A stretch of DNA of 64,000 nucleotides, taken from NCBI RefSeq assembly GCF_003148825.1, contig NZ_QGGZ01000018.1, positions 54,915 through 118,914 on the forward strand. The letters are read 5' to 3'. Made by a program: the position numbers and the translations under genes. The notes under the pieces are model-generated. The model saw only the letters and a program-made list of their open reading frames with translations. It had not been told where the DNA came from and made no database searches. Below are positions 8,181-16,855 of this stretch, in pieces. The first letter of the stretch is position 1, and each line of letters begins with the position of its first letter. This stretch comes from Streptomyces sp. CG 926. Lineage in GTDB: Bacteria > Actinomycetota > Actinomycetes > Streptomycetales > Streptomycetaceae.

Positions 8181-8738
8181 TCAGGCGGAGAGGGTGGCGG
8201 CCAGGGCCGGGGCCAGGCCCTGGACCACGCCCTCCGGGGTCAGGGCGACCACCCCCGGCAGCCGCAGCAGGTAGCGGGTCAGGGCCAGCCCCAGCAGCTG
8301 CGCGGAGACCAGGCCCGCCGCGGCCGCGGCCCGCTCCGGGCCGACGGCGGCCGCCAGCGCCGGGGCGACCTGCGCCGCGAACACCTCCCGCATCCGGTCC
8401 GCGGCCTGTTCGTTCGTCACCGCGGAGCGCAGCAGCACGAGCAGGGCGTCGTCGGCCGGGTCCCCCTCCCACCGCTCCACGAAATGGCGTACGAGGGCGG
8501 CCGGCAGCTCCCCGGTCGGCACGGCGGCCAGGTCGGGCAGGCGCAGGTCCACCGCGAGGGCGGCGTCGAAGAGCCGCTCCTTGCTGCCGAAGTAGCGCAT
8601 GACCATCGAGGGGTCGATCTCCGCGTCCGCCGCGACGGCCCGGATGGTGGTGCGCTCGAAGCCCTGCGCGGCGAAGCGCTCCCGGGCCGCCCGCAGGATC
8701 GCCGTCTTCGTCAGGTCCGAGGTACGTCGTGCCGTCAT
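8181..8738 (-). CDS. TetR-family transcriptional repressor
   Basis: 185 residues from the ATG at 8738 (MTARRTSDL). Residues ~8-55 are the helix-turn-helix domain, with TKTAILRAARERFAAQGF and the recognition-helix region AEIDPSMVMRYFGSKERLF, a classic TetR signature. The rest is the helical ligand-binding and dimerisation half. It is divergent from the flavin monooxygenase gene; the 105-bp gap between them holds several copies of a GGCCAAC...GTTGGCC palindrome, so it probably represses itself and the monooxygenase until a ligand is bound. There is no clear ribosome site before the ATG. Confidence 0.88.
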   Translation of the reverse strand: MTARRTSDLTKTAILRAARERFAAQGFERTTIRAVAADAEIDPSMVMRYFGSKERLFDAALAVDLRLPDLAAVPTGELPAALVRHFVERWEGDPADDALLVLLRSAVTNEQAADRMREVFAAQVAPALAAAVGPERAAAAAGLVSAQLLGLALTRYLLRLPGVVALTPEGVVQGLAPALAATLSA

Positions 8739-8826
8739 GCCAACAACCGTAGGCCAACAATCGTTGACATACCAGTGGGATGAGCGCACTCTCGTATCAA
8801 CAGTTGTTGGCCAACAGACGTTGGCC
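8739..8826. promoter_or_regulatory. Repeated GGCCAAC/GTTGGCC operators between tetR and the monooxygenase
   Basis: The clearest copy is 8809-8826: GGCCAAC, four bases, GTTGGCC, a perfect 7-bp palindrome just upstream of the GGAGG of the monooxygenase. A second copy with the same left arm and a GTTG right arm is at 8752-8768. CAACA and TGTTG form a third site at 8797-8808, and a half-site (CCAAC) lies at 8740-8744. The sites flank both starts, as expected for cooperative repression of a divergon by the neighbouring TetR protein. Confidence 0.7.
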
Positions 8827-8843
8827 TATCGGAGGAGGCCCGC

Positions 8844-9992
8844 ATGACCAGCACCGCCGCACTCCCGACCCGTACGGACGTGGCCATCGTCGGGGCCGGA
8901 CCCACCGGGCTCGCCCTCGCCGTGACCCTGGCCGGGGCCGGCGTCGACTTCGTCCTCCTCGACAAGCAGGCCGAGGGCGCCAACACCTCCCGCGCCGCCG
9001 TCGTGCACGCCCGCACCCTGGAGGTCCTCGACGAGCTCGACCCGAGCGGCGCCCTGTCCGGCGACCTCGTCGGCCGCGGCGTACGCGTGCGCCGGTTCCG
9101 GATCCGCGACGGCGCCCGCCCGCTCGCCGCCGTCGACTTCGACGGCCTGCCCACGGCCCACCCGTACGCACTGATGGTCCCGCAGTACGAGACCGAAGCC
9201 GTGCTCCTGGAGCGCCTGCGCGCCCTCGGCGGCGACGTCCACCGCCCCTACGAGGTCACCGCCGTCACGCAGGACGCGGTCGGCGCCACCCTCACCACCG
9301 CCACCGGGGAGACCCTGCGCGCCGCACACGTCGTGGGCGCCGACGGGATGCACAGCGTGGTCCGCGAAGCCGCCGGGATCGGCTTCACCGGCAGTGCGTA
9401 CGGGGAGTCCTTCGTCCTCGCCGACGTCGTCATGGACTGGGCTCCGGGGCCGGGCGAGGTCACGCTCGCCTTCGGCGCCGCCGGGCCCACCGTGGTCGCC
9501 CCGCTGCCCGGAGGGCACTACCGGATCGTCACCGCCGTCGCCGAGGCCCCGGCCGAACCGGACCTCGCCTTCGTGCAGGGCCTGATGGACGAGCGCGTCC
9601 CGGGCACGGCGGTCGTCCGCGAACTCGTCTGGTCCTCCCGGTTCCGGATCCACCACCGGATCGCGGACCGCTACCGCGCCGGACGGCTGCTGCTGGCCGG
9701 GGACGCGGCCCATGTGCACAGCCCGGCGGGTGGGCAGGGCATGAACACCGGCATCCAGGACGGCTACGCCCTCGGCCGCGCCCTGACCACCGGGGACCTC
9801 GACGGTTACGAGGCCCGCCGCCGCCCCGTGGCCCGGCGCGTGGTGGCCCTGACCCACCGGATGACCCGGGCCGCGACCGTCCGCAACCCGCTCCTGCGCA
9901 CCGCGCGCAACGCCCTGCTGCCGCTGCTCGCCCGCGTCCCGGCGCTGCGCGACCGGCTCGCCACCGAGCTGGCCGAGCTCAGCTACCGCTGA
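8844..9992 (+). CDS. FAD-dependent aromatic monooxygenase (PheA/TfdB/UbiH type)
   Basis: 382 residues, ATG preceded by GGAGGAGG. The FAD-binding Rossmann motif is GAGPTG at residues 17-22. The class A flavoprotein hydroxylase motif appears as VVGADGMHS, and the second FAD motif as LLLAGDAAHVHSPAGGQGMN. Family members hydroxylate phenols, polyketides or antibiotics, such as rifampicin or tetracycline. It is shorter than enzymes with a C-terminal thioredoxin-like domain, so it is a minimal two-domain version. Control by the divergent TetR protein suggests that it is induced by a small aromatic or antibiotic-like compound; the substrate cannot be told from sequence. Confidence 0.88.
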   Translation: MTSTAALPTRTDVAIVGAGPTGLALAVTLAGAGVDFVLLDKQAEGANTSRAAVVHARTLEVLDELDPSGALSGDLVGRGVRVRRFRIRDGARPLAAVDFDGLPTAHPYALMVPQYETEAVLLERLRALGGDVHRPYEVTAVTQDAVGATLTTATGETLRAAHVVGADGMHSVVREAAGIGFTGSAYGESFVLADVVMDWAPGPGEVTLAFGAAGPTVVAPLPGGHYRIVTAVAEAPAEPDLAFVQGLMDERVPGTAVVRELVWSSRFRIHHRIADRYRAGRLLLAGDAAHVHSPAGGQGMNTGIQDGYALGRALTTGDLDGYEARRRPVARRVVALTHRMTRAATVRNPLLRTARNALLPLLARVPALRDRLATELAELSYR

Positions 9993-9995
9993 GGC

Positions 9996-10838
9996 TCACT
10001 CCACGAACAGGCCTCGGGCGGCCGCCCGCGCGTCGAAGGCCTCCAGCCGGGCCTGCGCGTCCGGCAGGGCGTCCGCCATCGACTCCAGCAGCACCCGCCC
10101 CAGCAGCATCGGCGCGCACGCCGTGTCGAAGGCCAGCCCGGTACCGACCTGCGCCGGAATCAGCAGGTCCGAGTGGCGGGCCACCGGGGCGAAGGCCGAC
10201 TCGGCGACCGTGACCACGGTCAGGCCGGCCCGCCGCGAGCGCTCCAGCGTGTCCACGACCTCCCGGGGGTGGCGGGGCAGCGCGAAGCAGAGCAGCGCCG
10301 TGGCGCCCTCGTAGCGCGCCGCGTCGATGCGGTCCTCCATCATCGAACCGCCCTCGTCGAGGAGCCGTACGTCCGGGTGGACCTTCGAGGCGAAGTACGC
10401 GAACCCCCGCGCCTGGGAGGAGGCCGCCCGCAGCCCGAGCACCAGCAGCGGGGTCGAGGCGGCGAGCAGTCGCCCCGCCTCCTGGACCGGCGCGGGATCG
10501 GCGAGCATCGCCGCCAGCTGCCGCAGGTTCTCGATCTCGCCGAGAACGGCCTGCTGGTACTCGTTGTACGCGTCCTCGTCCGCGGCCTCGGGCCGCTCGG
10601 CGGGAGCCACCTCGCGCAGGTGGCGGCGCAGCGCCGGATAGCCGTCGAAGCCCAGCGCCACGGCGAACCGGGTCACCGAGGGCTGGCTCACCCCGGCCAG
10701 CTCCGCGAGCTCGACGCTCGACAGGAAGGGCACCTCCGCCGCCCCGCGCACCATGCAGTGCGCGATCCGCCGCTGGGTCGGCGTCAGCCGGTGCCCCTCG
10801 AACAGCTTCTGCAGCCGCGCGGCCGGGCTGTCACTCAT
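9996..10838 (-). CDS. RpiR/MurR-family regulator with SIS domain
   Basis: 280 residues. An N-terminal HTH_6 domain (residues ~1-80) contains the helix-turn-helix in LAGVSQPSVTRFAVALGF. From about residue 115 a SIS (phosphosugar isomerase-type) ligand domain follows, with VLGLRAASSQARGFAYF and SFARRAGLTVVTV-like strands. Such regulators sense sugar phosphates or other small anions. It ends 4 bases from the stop of the convergent monooxygenase gene. A perfect 6-bp inverted repeat is upstream of its start. Its target is not evident; the hut operon or its own gene are possibilities. Confidence 0.85.
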   Translation of the reverse strand: MSDSPAARLQKLFEGHRLTPTQRRIAHCMVRGAAEVPFLSSVELAELAGVSQPSVTRFAVALGFDGYPALRRHLREVAPAERPEAADEDAYNEYQQAVLGEIENLRQLAAMLADPAPVQEAGRLLAASTPLLVLGLRAASSQARGFAYFASKVHPDVRLLDEGGSMMEDRIDAARYEGATALLCFALPRHPREVVDTLERSRRAGLTVVTVAESAFAPVARHSDLLIPAQVGTGLAFDTACAPMLLGRVLLESMADALPDAQARLEAFDARAAARGLFVE

Positions 10839-10881
10839 CCCGTCCCCTCCGTCCCGGTGAGATATTCAGTCACGGAGCACT

Positions 10882-10899
10882 CTGCATGCGGTTATGCAG
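10882..10899. promoter_or_regulatory. Short palindrome upstream of the RpiR regulator
   Basis: CTGCAT (10882-10887) and ATGCAG (10894-10899) are separated by six bases, about 45 bases upstream of the regulator start and 80 bases before the divergent membrane-protein gene. The size and place fit an autoregulatory operator. No functional evidence is visible. Confidence 0.4.
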
Positions 10900-10978
10900 C
10901 GGGGCAAGCCGTGCCCGCGATCCGGATAGGGGTGCTAGCCCCAGTGCCGGGGCCCGCCGGGGTTCCTACGGTGGGGAC

Positions 10979-11362
10979 ATGGACGCGCATGCCCAAGAGC
11001 TGAAGAAGGAATTCGACGCCGCGCTGGACGCCCGCCGCGAGCTGGGTCCGGAGTACGAGGCCGCACTCGTGGACTCGTTCGTCGAGAAGGTCGACACACA
11101 GGTCCGGCGCAGGCTCGCCGAGGAACGCCTGTCCGCGGCCCGCGGGGGCGGCCGGGCGCCGTCCGCCGCCCCGGGGGACGGGAACTTCGGCGAACGCTTC
11201 GGCTTCGCGATCATCACCCTGGTCCTGGCGATCCCGCTGTCGGCGATCGCCGTCACGCAGGCTCGGCTGCCGGGGCTGATCGTCGCCTGGGCGGGGATCG
11301 CCGGCGTGAGCTTCATCCACGCCGCTCGCCTCCGGCGGGGTCAGCAGGCCCCCCGGGACTGA
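10979..11362 (+). CDS. Small membrane protein of unknown function
   Basis: 127 residues from the ATG at 10979. Residues 1-58 are a charged helix (ELKKEFDAALDARRELGPEY ... VRRRLAEERL) likely to form a coiled coil in the cytosol. A Gly/Pro linker follows, then two hydrophobic segments, FGFAIITLVLAIPLSAIAV (~75-93) and LIVAWAGIAGVSFIHAA (~98-114), and a short basic tail. The layout is that of a helical cytosolic domain anchored by a two-helix membrane hairpin. I do not recognise a named family. Confidence 0.7.
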   Translation: MDAHAQELKKEFDAALDARRELGPEYEAALVDSFVEKVDTQVRRRLAEERLSAARGGGRAPSAAPGDGNFGERFGFAIITLVLAIPLSAIAVTQARLPGLIVAWAGIAGVSFIHAARLRRGQQAPRD

Positions 11363-11509
11363 CCCCTGGGGCGTCTCTTCCGGATCTTGCCGATCGAACC
11401 CGCGTCGTCCGGTGCCGTGCCGGGCGGCGCGGGTCAGGCACGATCCGGAAGGGACGGCCCGGCCCTGCCGCCACCGCCGCACGCGCGAACCGAGCCCGAA
11501 AAGAATGGC

Positions 11510-11564
11510 GCGGGGACCGCCGCACCCTCGGTCGCCCGAGGGGCGGGACGACGGCGGTCCCCGC
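11510..11564 (+). terminator. Nested hairpin, probable terminator
   Basis: A perfect 13-bp stem GCGGGGACCGCCG (11510-11522) pairs with 11552-11564. Inside its loop is a second stem, CCCTCG (11525-11530) with CGAGGG (11537-11542). There is no U tract, as is common in Streptomyces. It lies about 150 bases after the small membrane-protein gene. The rest of 11565-11788 shows no credible gene; a 129-codon minus frame there is Arg/Pro/Gly-rich and looks non-coding. Confidence 0.65.
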
Positions 11565-11788
11565 GAAGGACACGGCCGGGTCAGGGCCGTCCGCGTCCAT
11601 GGCGTTCGCGCGGTCCGGGAGCCGCTCCGGAGGTGCTCGAACGCCGTTCGGTGGTGCCGGCCGGGTCCCGGTCTCCCGGACTTCCCCGCCGACGACCACC
11701 ACTGTGCCCCAGCCGTGTTAAGCCGGTGCTGCCGTCACGTGTCGGGCCCGTACCGATTGCGCGAAGGCCGTGCGCGACGCCCTGCGGG

Positions 11789-13174
11789 CTACTTCGAGCC
11801 CTTGGCCAGGAAGGCCAGCAGGTCCTGACGGCTCACCACACCGGTGGGCTTGCCCTCGACCAGCACGATCGCCGCGTCCGCCTCGCCGAGCACCGCCATC
11901 AGCTCGGACACCGGCTCGCCGGAGCCGACCTGCGGCAGCGGGGAGCTCATGTGCTTCTCCAGCGGGTCGGTCAGGGAGGCCCGCTGCGCGAACAGCGCCG
12001 CCAGCAGCTCCTTCTCGACCACGGAGCCGATGACCTCGGCGGCCATCACGTCCGGGTGACCGGCGCCCGGCTTGACGATCGGCATCTGCGAGACGCCGTA
12101 CTCGCGCAGGACCTCGATGGCCTCGCCGACGGTCTCCTCGGGGTGCATGTGGACGAGGGAGGGGATGCCGCCCTCCTTGTCGTTCAGCACGTCACCGATG
12201 CGCGCGGCGGGGCCGGCCTCCTCCAGGAAGCCGTGTCCCGCCATCCACTCGTCGCTGAAGATCTTGCTGAGGTAGCCGCGGCCGCTGTCCGGCAGCAGGA
12301 CGACGACCACGTCGTCCGGACCGAGGCCCTCGGCGGCCTTCAGCGCCGCGACGACCGCCATGCCGCAGGAGCCGCCGACGAGCAGGCCCTCCTCCTTGGC
12401 GAGGCGGCGGGTCATCTGGAAGGAGTCCTTGTCGGACACCGCGATGATCTCGTCGGTGACGTTCGGGTCGTAGGCGGTCGGCCAGAAGTCCTCACCGACG
12501 CCCTCGACCAGGTACGGACGCCCGGAGCCGCCCGAGTAGACCGAGCCCTCGGGGTCGGCGCCGATGACCTTGACCTTGCCGCCGGACACCTCCTTGAGGT
12601 AGTTGCCCGTACCCGAGATCGTGCCGCCCGTGCCGACGCCCGCGACGAAGTGGGTGATCTTCCCGTCCGTCTGCTCCCACAGCTCCGGACCGGTGGTCTC
12701 GTAGTGCGAACGGGGGTTGTTCGGGTTGCTGTACTGGTCGGGCTTCCAGGCGCCGGGCTCGCGCGCGAGGCGGTCGGACACGTTGTAGTACGAGTCCGGG
12801 TGCTCAGGGTCGACGGCGGTCGGGCAGACCACGACCTCCGCGCCGTACGCGCGCATCACGTTGATCTTGTCCATGGACACCTTGTCAGGGCAGACGAAGA
12901 TGCACTTGTAGCCCTTCTGCTGGGCCACGATGGCGAGTCCTACACCCGTGTTGCCGCTGGTCGGCTCCACGATGGTGCCGCCGGGCTTGAGGGCTCCGCT
13001 CTGCTCGGCGGCCTCGATCATCCGTACGGCGATCCGGTCCTTCACGGATCCACCGGGATTGAAGTACTCGACCTTCGCAAGGACGGTGGCCTGCAGGCCT
13101 TCGGTCACACGGTTGAGCTTCACCAGCGGGGTGTTGCCGACGAGGCTGATCATCGAGTCGTGGAATTGCACCAT
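11789..13174 (-). CDS. Cystathionine beta-synthase
   Basis: 461 residues from the ATG at 13174, with CCTCCTTGGAG just upstream. It condenses serine and homocysteine to cystathionine in transsulphuration. The PLP lysine is K45 in NPGGSVKDRIA, the phosphate loop is VGTGGTISGTGNYLK, and the substrate loop is EPTSGNTG. Two CBS domains fill residues ~345-461 (VLREYGVSQMPIV and VSELMAVLGEADAAIVL). The CBS pair separates it from cysteine synthase and suggests control by an adenosyl ligand. An upstream in-frame extension to 13453 has no start signal. It is divergent from the SGNH hydrolase. Confidence 0.93.
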   Translation of the reverse strand: MVQFHDSMISLVGNTPLVKLNRVTEGLQATVLAKVEYFNPGGSVKDRIAVRMIEAAEQSGALKPGGTIVEPTSGNTGVGLAIVAQQKGYKCIFVCPDKVSMDKINVMRAYGAEVVVCPTAVDPEHPDSYYNVSDRLAREPGAWKPDQYSNPNNPRSHYETTGPELWEQTDGKITHFVAGVGTGGTISGTGNYLKEVSGGKVKVIGADPEGSVYSGGSGRPYLVEGVGEDFWPTAYDPNVTDEIIAVSDKDSFQMTRRLAKEEGLLVGGSCGMAVVAALKAAEGLGPDDVVVVLLPDSGRGYLSKIFSDEWMAGHGFLEEAGPAARIGDVLNDKEGGIPSLVHMHPEETVGEAIEVLREYGVSQMPIVKPGAGHPDVMAAEVIGSVVEKELLAALFAQRASLTDPLEKHMSSPLPQVGSGEPVSELMAVLGEADAAIVLVEGKPTGVVSRQDLLAFLAKGSK

Positions 13175-13299
13175 GTTCTCCAAGGAGGGGACTCCACGGG
13201 TTCTCCGGGAGGTCCGGCCAGAGTATGCGGAAAGGGATTGACCGACCGTACGTACGGGGCAGGTAGGGATCAATGAGGACCGAGGAGGTGGCCTGAAGG

Positions 13300-14298
13300 A
13301 TGTCCAGGGCGAGGACAGCCCGCCGGATCGCGGCGGGGGCGGCGTACGGCGGAGGCGGACTCGGACTGGTGGGGGCCGCCGCGATCGGGCTGGTGGTGGC
13401 CGAGATACAGTTCGCGAGGCGGGCCGTCGGGTCCGGGCTGCCCGAGCCACCACGGGCCGACGGGCTCTACGGGAGCGAGTTCGGCGGGCCGGAGCTGAGC
13501 CCGGGCCCGCTGCGCCTGGGCATGCTGGGTGACTCCACGGCCGCGGGACTGGGCGTACGGCGCGCCCGGCAGACTCCGGCGGCCCTGATGGCCTCGGGGC
13601 TGGCGGCGGTGGCCGAGCGGCCGGTGGAGCTGCGCAACGTAGCCCTTTCGGGGGCCATGTCGGACGACCTGGACCGGCAGGTCGGGCTGTTGCTGGACGG
13701 CCCCTCGCCGCCCCCGGACGTCTGCGTGATCATGATCGGTGCCAACGACGTGACGCGCCGGATGCCGCCGACCCAGTCGGTGCGGCTGCTCACCTCGGCG
13801 GTGCGCAGGCTGCGCATGGCGGGCGCCGAGGTCGTCGTGGGCACCTGCCCGGACCTGGGCACGATCGAGCCGGTCTACCAGCCGCTGCGCTGGCTGGCAC
13901 GCCGGGTCTCGCGCCAGCTGGCCGCCGCGCAGACCATAGGGGTGGTCGCGCTGGGCGCCCGTACGGTCTCGATGGGGGATCTGCTGGGCCCGGAGTTCGC
14001 CGCGAACCCGCGCGAGATGTTCGGCCCGGACTCCTACCACCCCTCGGCGGAGGGGTACGCGACCGCCGCCATGGCCGTGCTGCCGACCCTGTGCGCGGCG
14101 CTGGGCCTGTGGCCGGAGTCGGACCGGCTGGACGTGTCCCGGGACGAGGACATGCTGCCGGTGGCGAAGGCCGCGTCGGCCGCCGCGGGCCAGGCGGGTA
14201 CGGAGGTCACGGCCGCCCGCGGTCCCTGGGTACTGCTCAAGCACCGCCGTCGGCGTCGGGTGCCGGCCTCGGACCCGGCCCAGCCCGTGGTGCCGTAG
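13300..14298 (+). CDS. Membrane-anchored SGNH/GDSL hydrolase
   Basis: 332 residues; AGGAGG lies 11 bases before the ATG. Residues ~15-34 form a hydrophobic anchor or uncleaved signal. The SGNH blocks are intact: block I GMLGDSTAAG with nucleophile S79, block III IMIGANDVT, and block V GPDSYHPSAEG with the catalytic Asp and His. The catalytic domain probably faces outside and acts as an esterase or lipase on lipids, acylated sugars or peptidoglycan. The C-terminal 50 residues are Ala-rich then Arg-rich and probably disordered. It is divergent from cystathionine beta-synthase, with no evident functional link. Confidence 0.88.
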   Translation: MSRARTARRIAAGAAYGGGGLGLVGAAAIGLVVAEIQFARRAVGSGLPEPPRADGLYGSEFGGPELSPGPLRLGMLGDSTAAGLGVRRARQTPAALMASGLAAVAERPVELRNVALSGAMSDDLDRQVGLLLDGPSPPPDVCVIMIGANDVTRRMPPTQSVRLLTSAVRRLRMAGAEVVVGTCPDLGTIEPVYQPLRWLARRVSRQLAAAQTIGVVALGARTVSMGDLLGPEFAANPREMFGPDSYHPSAEGYATAAMAVLPTLCAALGLWPESDRLDVSRDEDMLPVAKAASAAAGQAGTEVTAARGPWVLLKHRRRRRVPASDPAQPVVP

Positions 14299-14369
14299 GG
14301 GCGTCCCGGCCGGGCACTCCGCACCGCTTGACGCCGCCCGCCGCGACGCCGGACCGTCGTCGTGTCGCC

Positions 14370-14394
14370 CGCCCGCGACCGGATGTCGCGGGCG
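14370..14394 (+). terminator. Hairpin after the SGNH hydrolase gene
   Basis: A perfect 10-bp stem CGCCCGCGAC (14370-14379) pairs with 14385-14394 over a 5-base loop, 72 bases after the stop codon and before the thiolase promoter. Confidence 0.6.
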
Positions 14395-14497
14395 AGTGCG
14401 GCCCGTGTCACACGCCCCGGCCGGTGACCTGGACCGTACGGGGCGGTAACTTCGCTTGCGGTCCCGCACAGAGCCGCAACACACCCTTGGAGTCCCG

Positions 14498-15718
14498 ATG
14501 CCCGAAGCCGTCATCGTTTCCACCGCCCGCTCCCCGATCGGGCGCGCCTTCAAGGGGTCCCTCAAGGACGTGCGGCCGGACGACCTGACCGCGACGATCA
14601 TCCAGGCCGCCCTGGCCAAGGTCCCCGGGCTGGACCCGCGCGAGATCGACGACCTGATGCTCGGCTGCGGCCTGCCCGGCGGTGAGCAGGGCAACAACCT
14701 GGCGCGCATCGTGGCCGTGCAGATGGGCATGGACTTCCTGCCCGGCACCACGATCACCCGCTACTGCTCCTCCTCGCTGCAGACCTCCCGCATGGCCCTG
14801 CATGCCATCAAGGCGGGCGAGGGCGATGTCTTCATCTCGGCGGGCGTCGAGATGGTGTCGCGGTTCGCCAAGGGCAACTCGGACTCGTGGCCCGACACCC
14901 ACAACCCGCTCTTCGCCGACGCCGAGGCGCGTACGGCGGCCGTCGCCGAGTCGACCGGCTCCAGCTGGCACGACCCGCGCGAGGACGGCCTGGTCCCGGA
15001 CGCGTACATGGCGATGGGGCAGACCGCCGAGAACCTGGCCCGCATCAAGGGCGTGACCCGCCAGGACATGGACGAGTTCGGCGTCCGCTCGCAGAACCTG
15101 GCGGAAGAGGCCATCAAGAACGGCTTCTGGGCCCGCGAGATCACCCCGATCACCACCCCGGACGGCACGGTCGTCTCCGGCGACGACGGTCCGCGCGCCG
15201 GCGTGACCCTGGAGGGCGTGCAGGGCCTCAAGCCCGTCTTCCGCCCCGACGGCCTGGTCACGGCCGCCAACTGCTGCCCGCTCAACGACGGCGCCGCGGC
15301 GCTGGTCATCATGAGCGACACCAAGGCCCGCGAGCTGGGCCTGACCCCGCTGGCCCGGATCGTCTCCACCGGTGTCACCGGCCTCTCCCCCGAGATCATG
15401 GGCCTGGGCCCGGTCGAGGCGTCGAAGCAGGCCCTGAAGCGGGCCGGCCTCACGGTCGGCGACATCGACCTCTTCGAGATCAACGAGGCCTTCGCGGCCC
15501 AGGTCATCCCGTCGTACCGGGACCTGGAGATCCCGCTGGAGAAGCTGAACGTCAACGGTGGAGCCATCGCCGTCGGTCACCCCTTCGGGATGACCGGTGC
15601 GCGCATCACCGGCACGCTGATCAACAGCCTGCAGTTCCACGACAAGCAGTTCGGCCTCGAGACCATGTGCGTCGGTGGCGGCCAGGGCATGGCCATGGTG
15701 ATCGAGCGCCTGAGCTGA
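14498..15718 (+). CDS. Acetyl-CoA C-acyltransferase (thiolase)
   Basis: 406 residues from the ATG at 14498 (TTGGAG upstream). Thiolase II-type features are all present: nucleophile C90 in TRYCSSSLQTS, NEAFAAQV, the catalytic His in AVGHPFGMTGAR, and the second Cys in MCVGGGQGMA. It makes or cleaves acetoacetyl-CoA or longer 3-ketoacyl-CoA in the cytosol. No other beta-oxidation gene adjoins it, so it could serve fatty acid degradation, or supply acetoacetyl-CoA to ethylmalonyl-CoA and polyketide precursor routes. A strong terminator follows. Confidence 0.93.
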   Translation: MPEAVIVSTARSPIGRAFKGSLKDVRPDDLTATIIQAALAKVPGLDPREIDDLMLGCGLPGGEQGNNLARIVAVQMGMDFLPGTTITRYCSSSLQTSRMALHAIKAGEGDVFISAGVEMVSRFAKGNSDSWPDTHNPLFADAEARTAAVAESTGSSWHDPREDGLVPDAYMAMGQTAENLARIKGVTRQDMDEFGVRSQNLAEEAIKNGFWAREITPITTPDGTVVSGDDGPRAGVTLEGVQGLKPVFRPDGLVTAANCCPLNDGAAALVIMSDTKARELGLTPLARIVSTGVTGLSPEIMGLGPVEASKQALKRAGLTVGDIDLFEINEAFAAQVIPSYRDLEIPLEKLNVNGGAIAVGHPFGMTGARITGTLINSLQFHDKQFGLETMCVGGGQGMAMVIERLS

Positions 15719-15767
15719 GCCGTAGCGGAGGGTAGGGGTCGCTCATTCGATCAAGGAGAGCCCCAGG

Positions 15768-15801
15768 CGCCGCAAGGGATCCGGGAGGATCCCTTGCGGC
15801 G
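15768..15801 (+). terminator. Thiolase terminator
   Basis: A perfect 15-bp stem CGCCGCAAGGGATCC (15768-15782) pairs with 15787-15801 over a GGGA loop, 50 bases after the thiolase stop. Confidence 0.85.
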
Positions 15802-15836
15802 TACCGGCACCGGATCCAACCCCGTCGCGGCCTACC

Positions 15837-15950
15837 TGTGACCAAATTTCCCCCAGGATGTGACCTATCTCCTGGGGGATCGGTGTTTACCCAGGTCAGC
15901 GCTGGTACGGATGCGGCAGGTGTGACCAAAGCCCTGTCCATTTCGTGACG
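15837..15950. promoter_or_regulatory. Repeat-rich promoter region before the 16031 gene
   Basis: TGTGACC occurs three times on the plus strand (15837-15843, 15859-15865, 15921-15927), with a related CGTGACG at 15944-15950. The second copy lies inside a perfect 10-bp inverted repeat, TCCCCCAGGA (15849-15858) with TCCTGGGGGA (15870-15879). This density of repeats in the 230 bases after the thiolase terminator suggests an operator array for the following gene. The binding protein is not known. Confidence 0.45.
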
Positions 15951-16030
15951 TAATGCACTGCACGCCATTCCCAGGTCGGGACACTCTGATGTAGGAAGTC
16001 GGGGGATCGAATCACCTCAGGAGTTAGTCA

Positions 16031-16855
16031 GTGAGCGCCATGTCTCTTGCCCTGCTGCTGACCACGGCCGCTGCCACGGCCGTGGGCGCTGCTGCGCTGC
16101 ACGCCGTCCACGGTCTGCGTAAGCAGGTCGCCGCCCTGCGCAACGAGCTGGCGGTGCCGGTCCACCCTCGTGGTGCGACCGTCCCGCACGCCCGCAGCGC
16201 CGTCGAGTCCCCCGCCGCGGAGATACGAGCCGCCGTGGCCGAAGCCCTCGCCGAGGAGCGCGAGCGCGAGCTGGCCGAGGCGCGGGCCTTCTGGGCCGCG
16301 CAGGAGGCCCGTGACGCCGCCGACGCCCCCTCGCTGCTGGGCGGCCTGCCCGGGCTCGGCGAGGACAACCCGGTCTTCCTGCCCCGGCAGGCCGACCTGG
16401 TGGGGCTGGAGCCCGTACTCGGCGAGGAGATCCTCGACGAGCTCCCCGGGTACCCCGAGGACTCGGCCGAGCTGGCCGCCGCCCGCCGGCGCCACCCCTC
16501 GCACCCCGACTTCGTACCGGTCCAGGCCTCGCACCCCGGCGCCGACCACGAGCGCACCGTGAACCGCCTGGAGGAGCTCGCGGAGGCCCGTACGGCCCTC
16601 GCGGACGTCCGCCCGGGCCCGCTGGGCACCCTGGACGTGTACGTCTTCACGGACGGCACGACGCTGTGCATGACCCCGGGACACCGGGAGACCGCGGAGC
16701 GGCTCGCCGAGGCCCTGCGCTCGGGCACCGCACCGGTCCTGCTGGGCGGCTCGGGCATCTCCGGCGCCTACGCGCTGACCTTCTCCTGCGGTGACGGCGA
16801 GGACCCCGACAGCAACGTCTACATCCTCGCGGACCGCGTCATCGCATCGCTCTGA
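16031..16855 (+). CDS. Conserved hypothetical membrane-anchored protein
   Basis: 274 residues from the GTG at 16031, which has AGGAG 7 bases upstream; an internal ATG at 16040 is the alternative. Residues ~5-22 are one hydrophobic segment (SLALLLTTAAATAVGAAAL). A charged coiled-coil region follows (~50-95, EIRAAVAEALAEERERELAE), then an acidic middle part and a compact C-terminal domain (~195-274, LGTLDVYVFTDGTTLCMTPG ... VYILADRVIASL). I do not recognise the family. Its end overlaps the end of the convergent gene by 17 bases. Confidence 0.75.
   Translation: MSAMSLALLLTTAAATAVGAAALHAVHGLRKQVAALRNELAVPVHPRGATVPHARSAVESPAAEIRAAVAEALAEERERELAEARAFWAAQEARDAADAPSLLGGLPGLGEDNPVFLPRQADLVGLEPVLGEEILDELPGYPEDSAELAAARRRHPSHPDFVPVQASHPGADHERTVNRLEELAEARTALADVRPGPLGTLDVYVFTDGTTLCMTPGHRETAERLAEALRSGTAPVLLGGSGISGAYALTFSCGDGEDPDSNVYILADRVIASL

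Noticed and set aside
11313..11702. A 129-codon minus-strand frame in the gap before cystathionine beta-synthase
   Set aside because: Its composition is Arg/Pro/Gly without hydrophobic core, it runs through a strong hairpin, and it has no convincing ribosome site.
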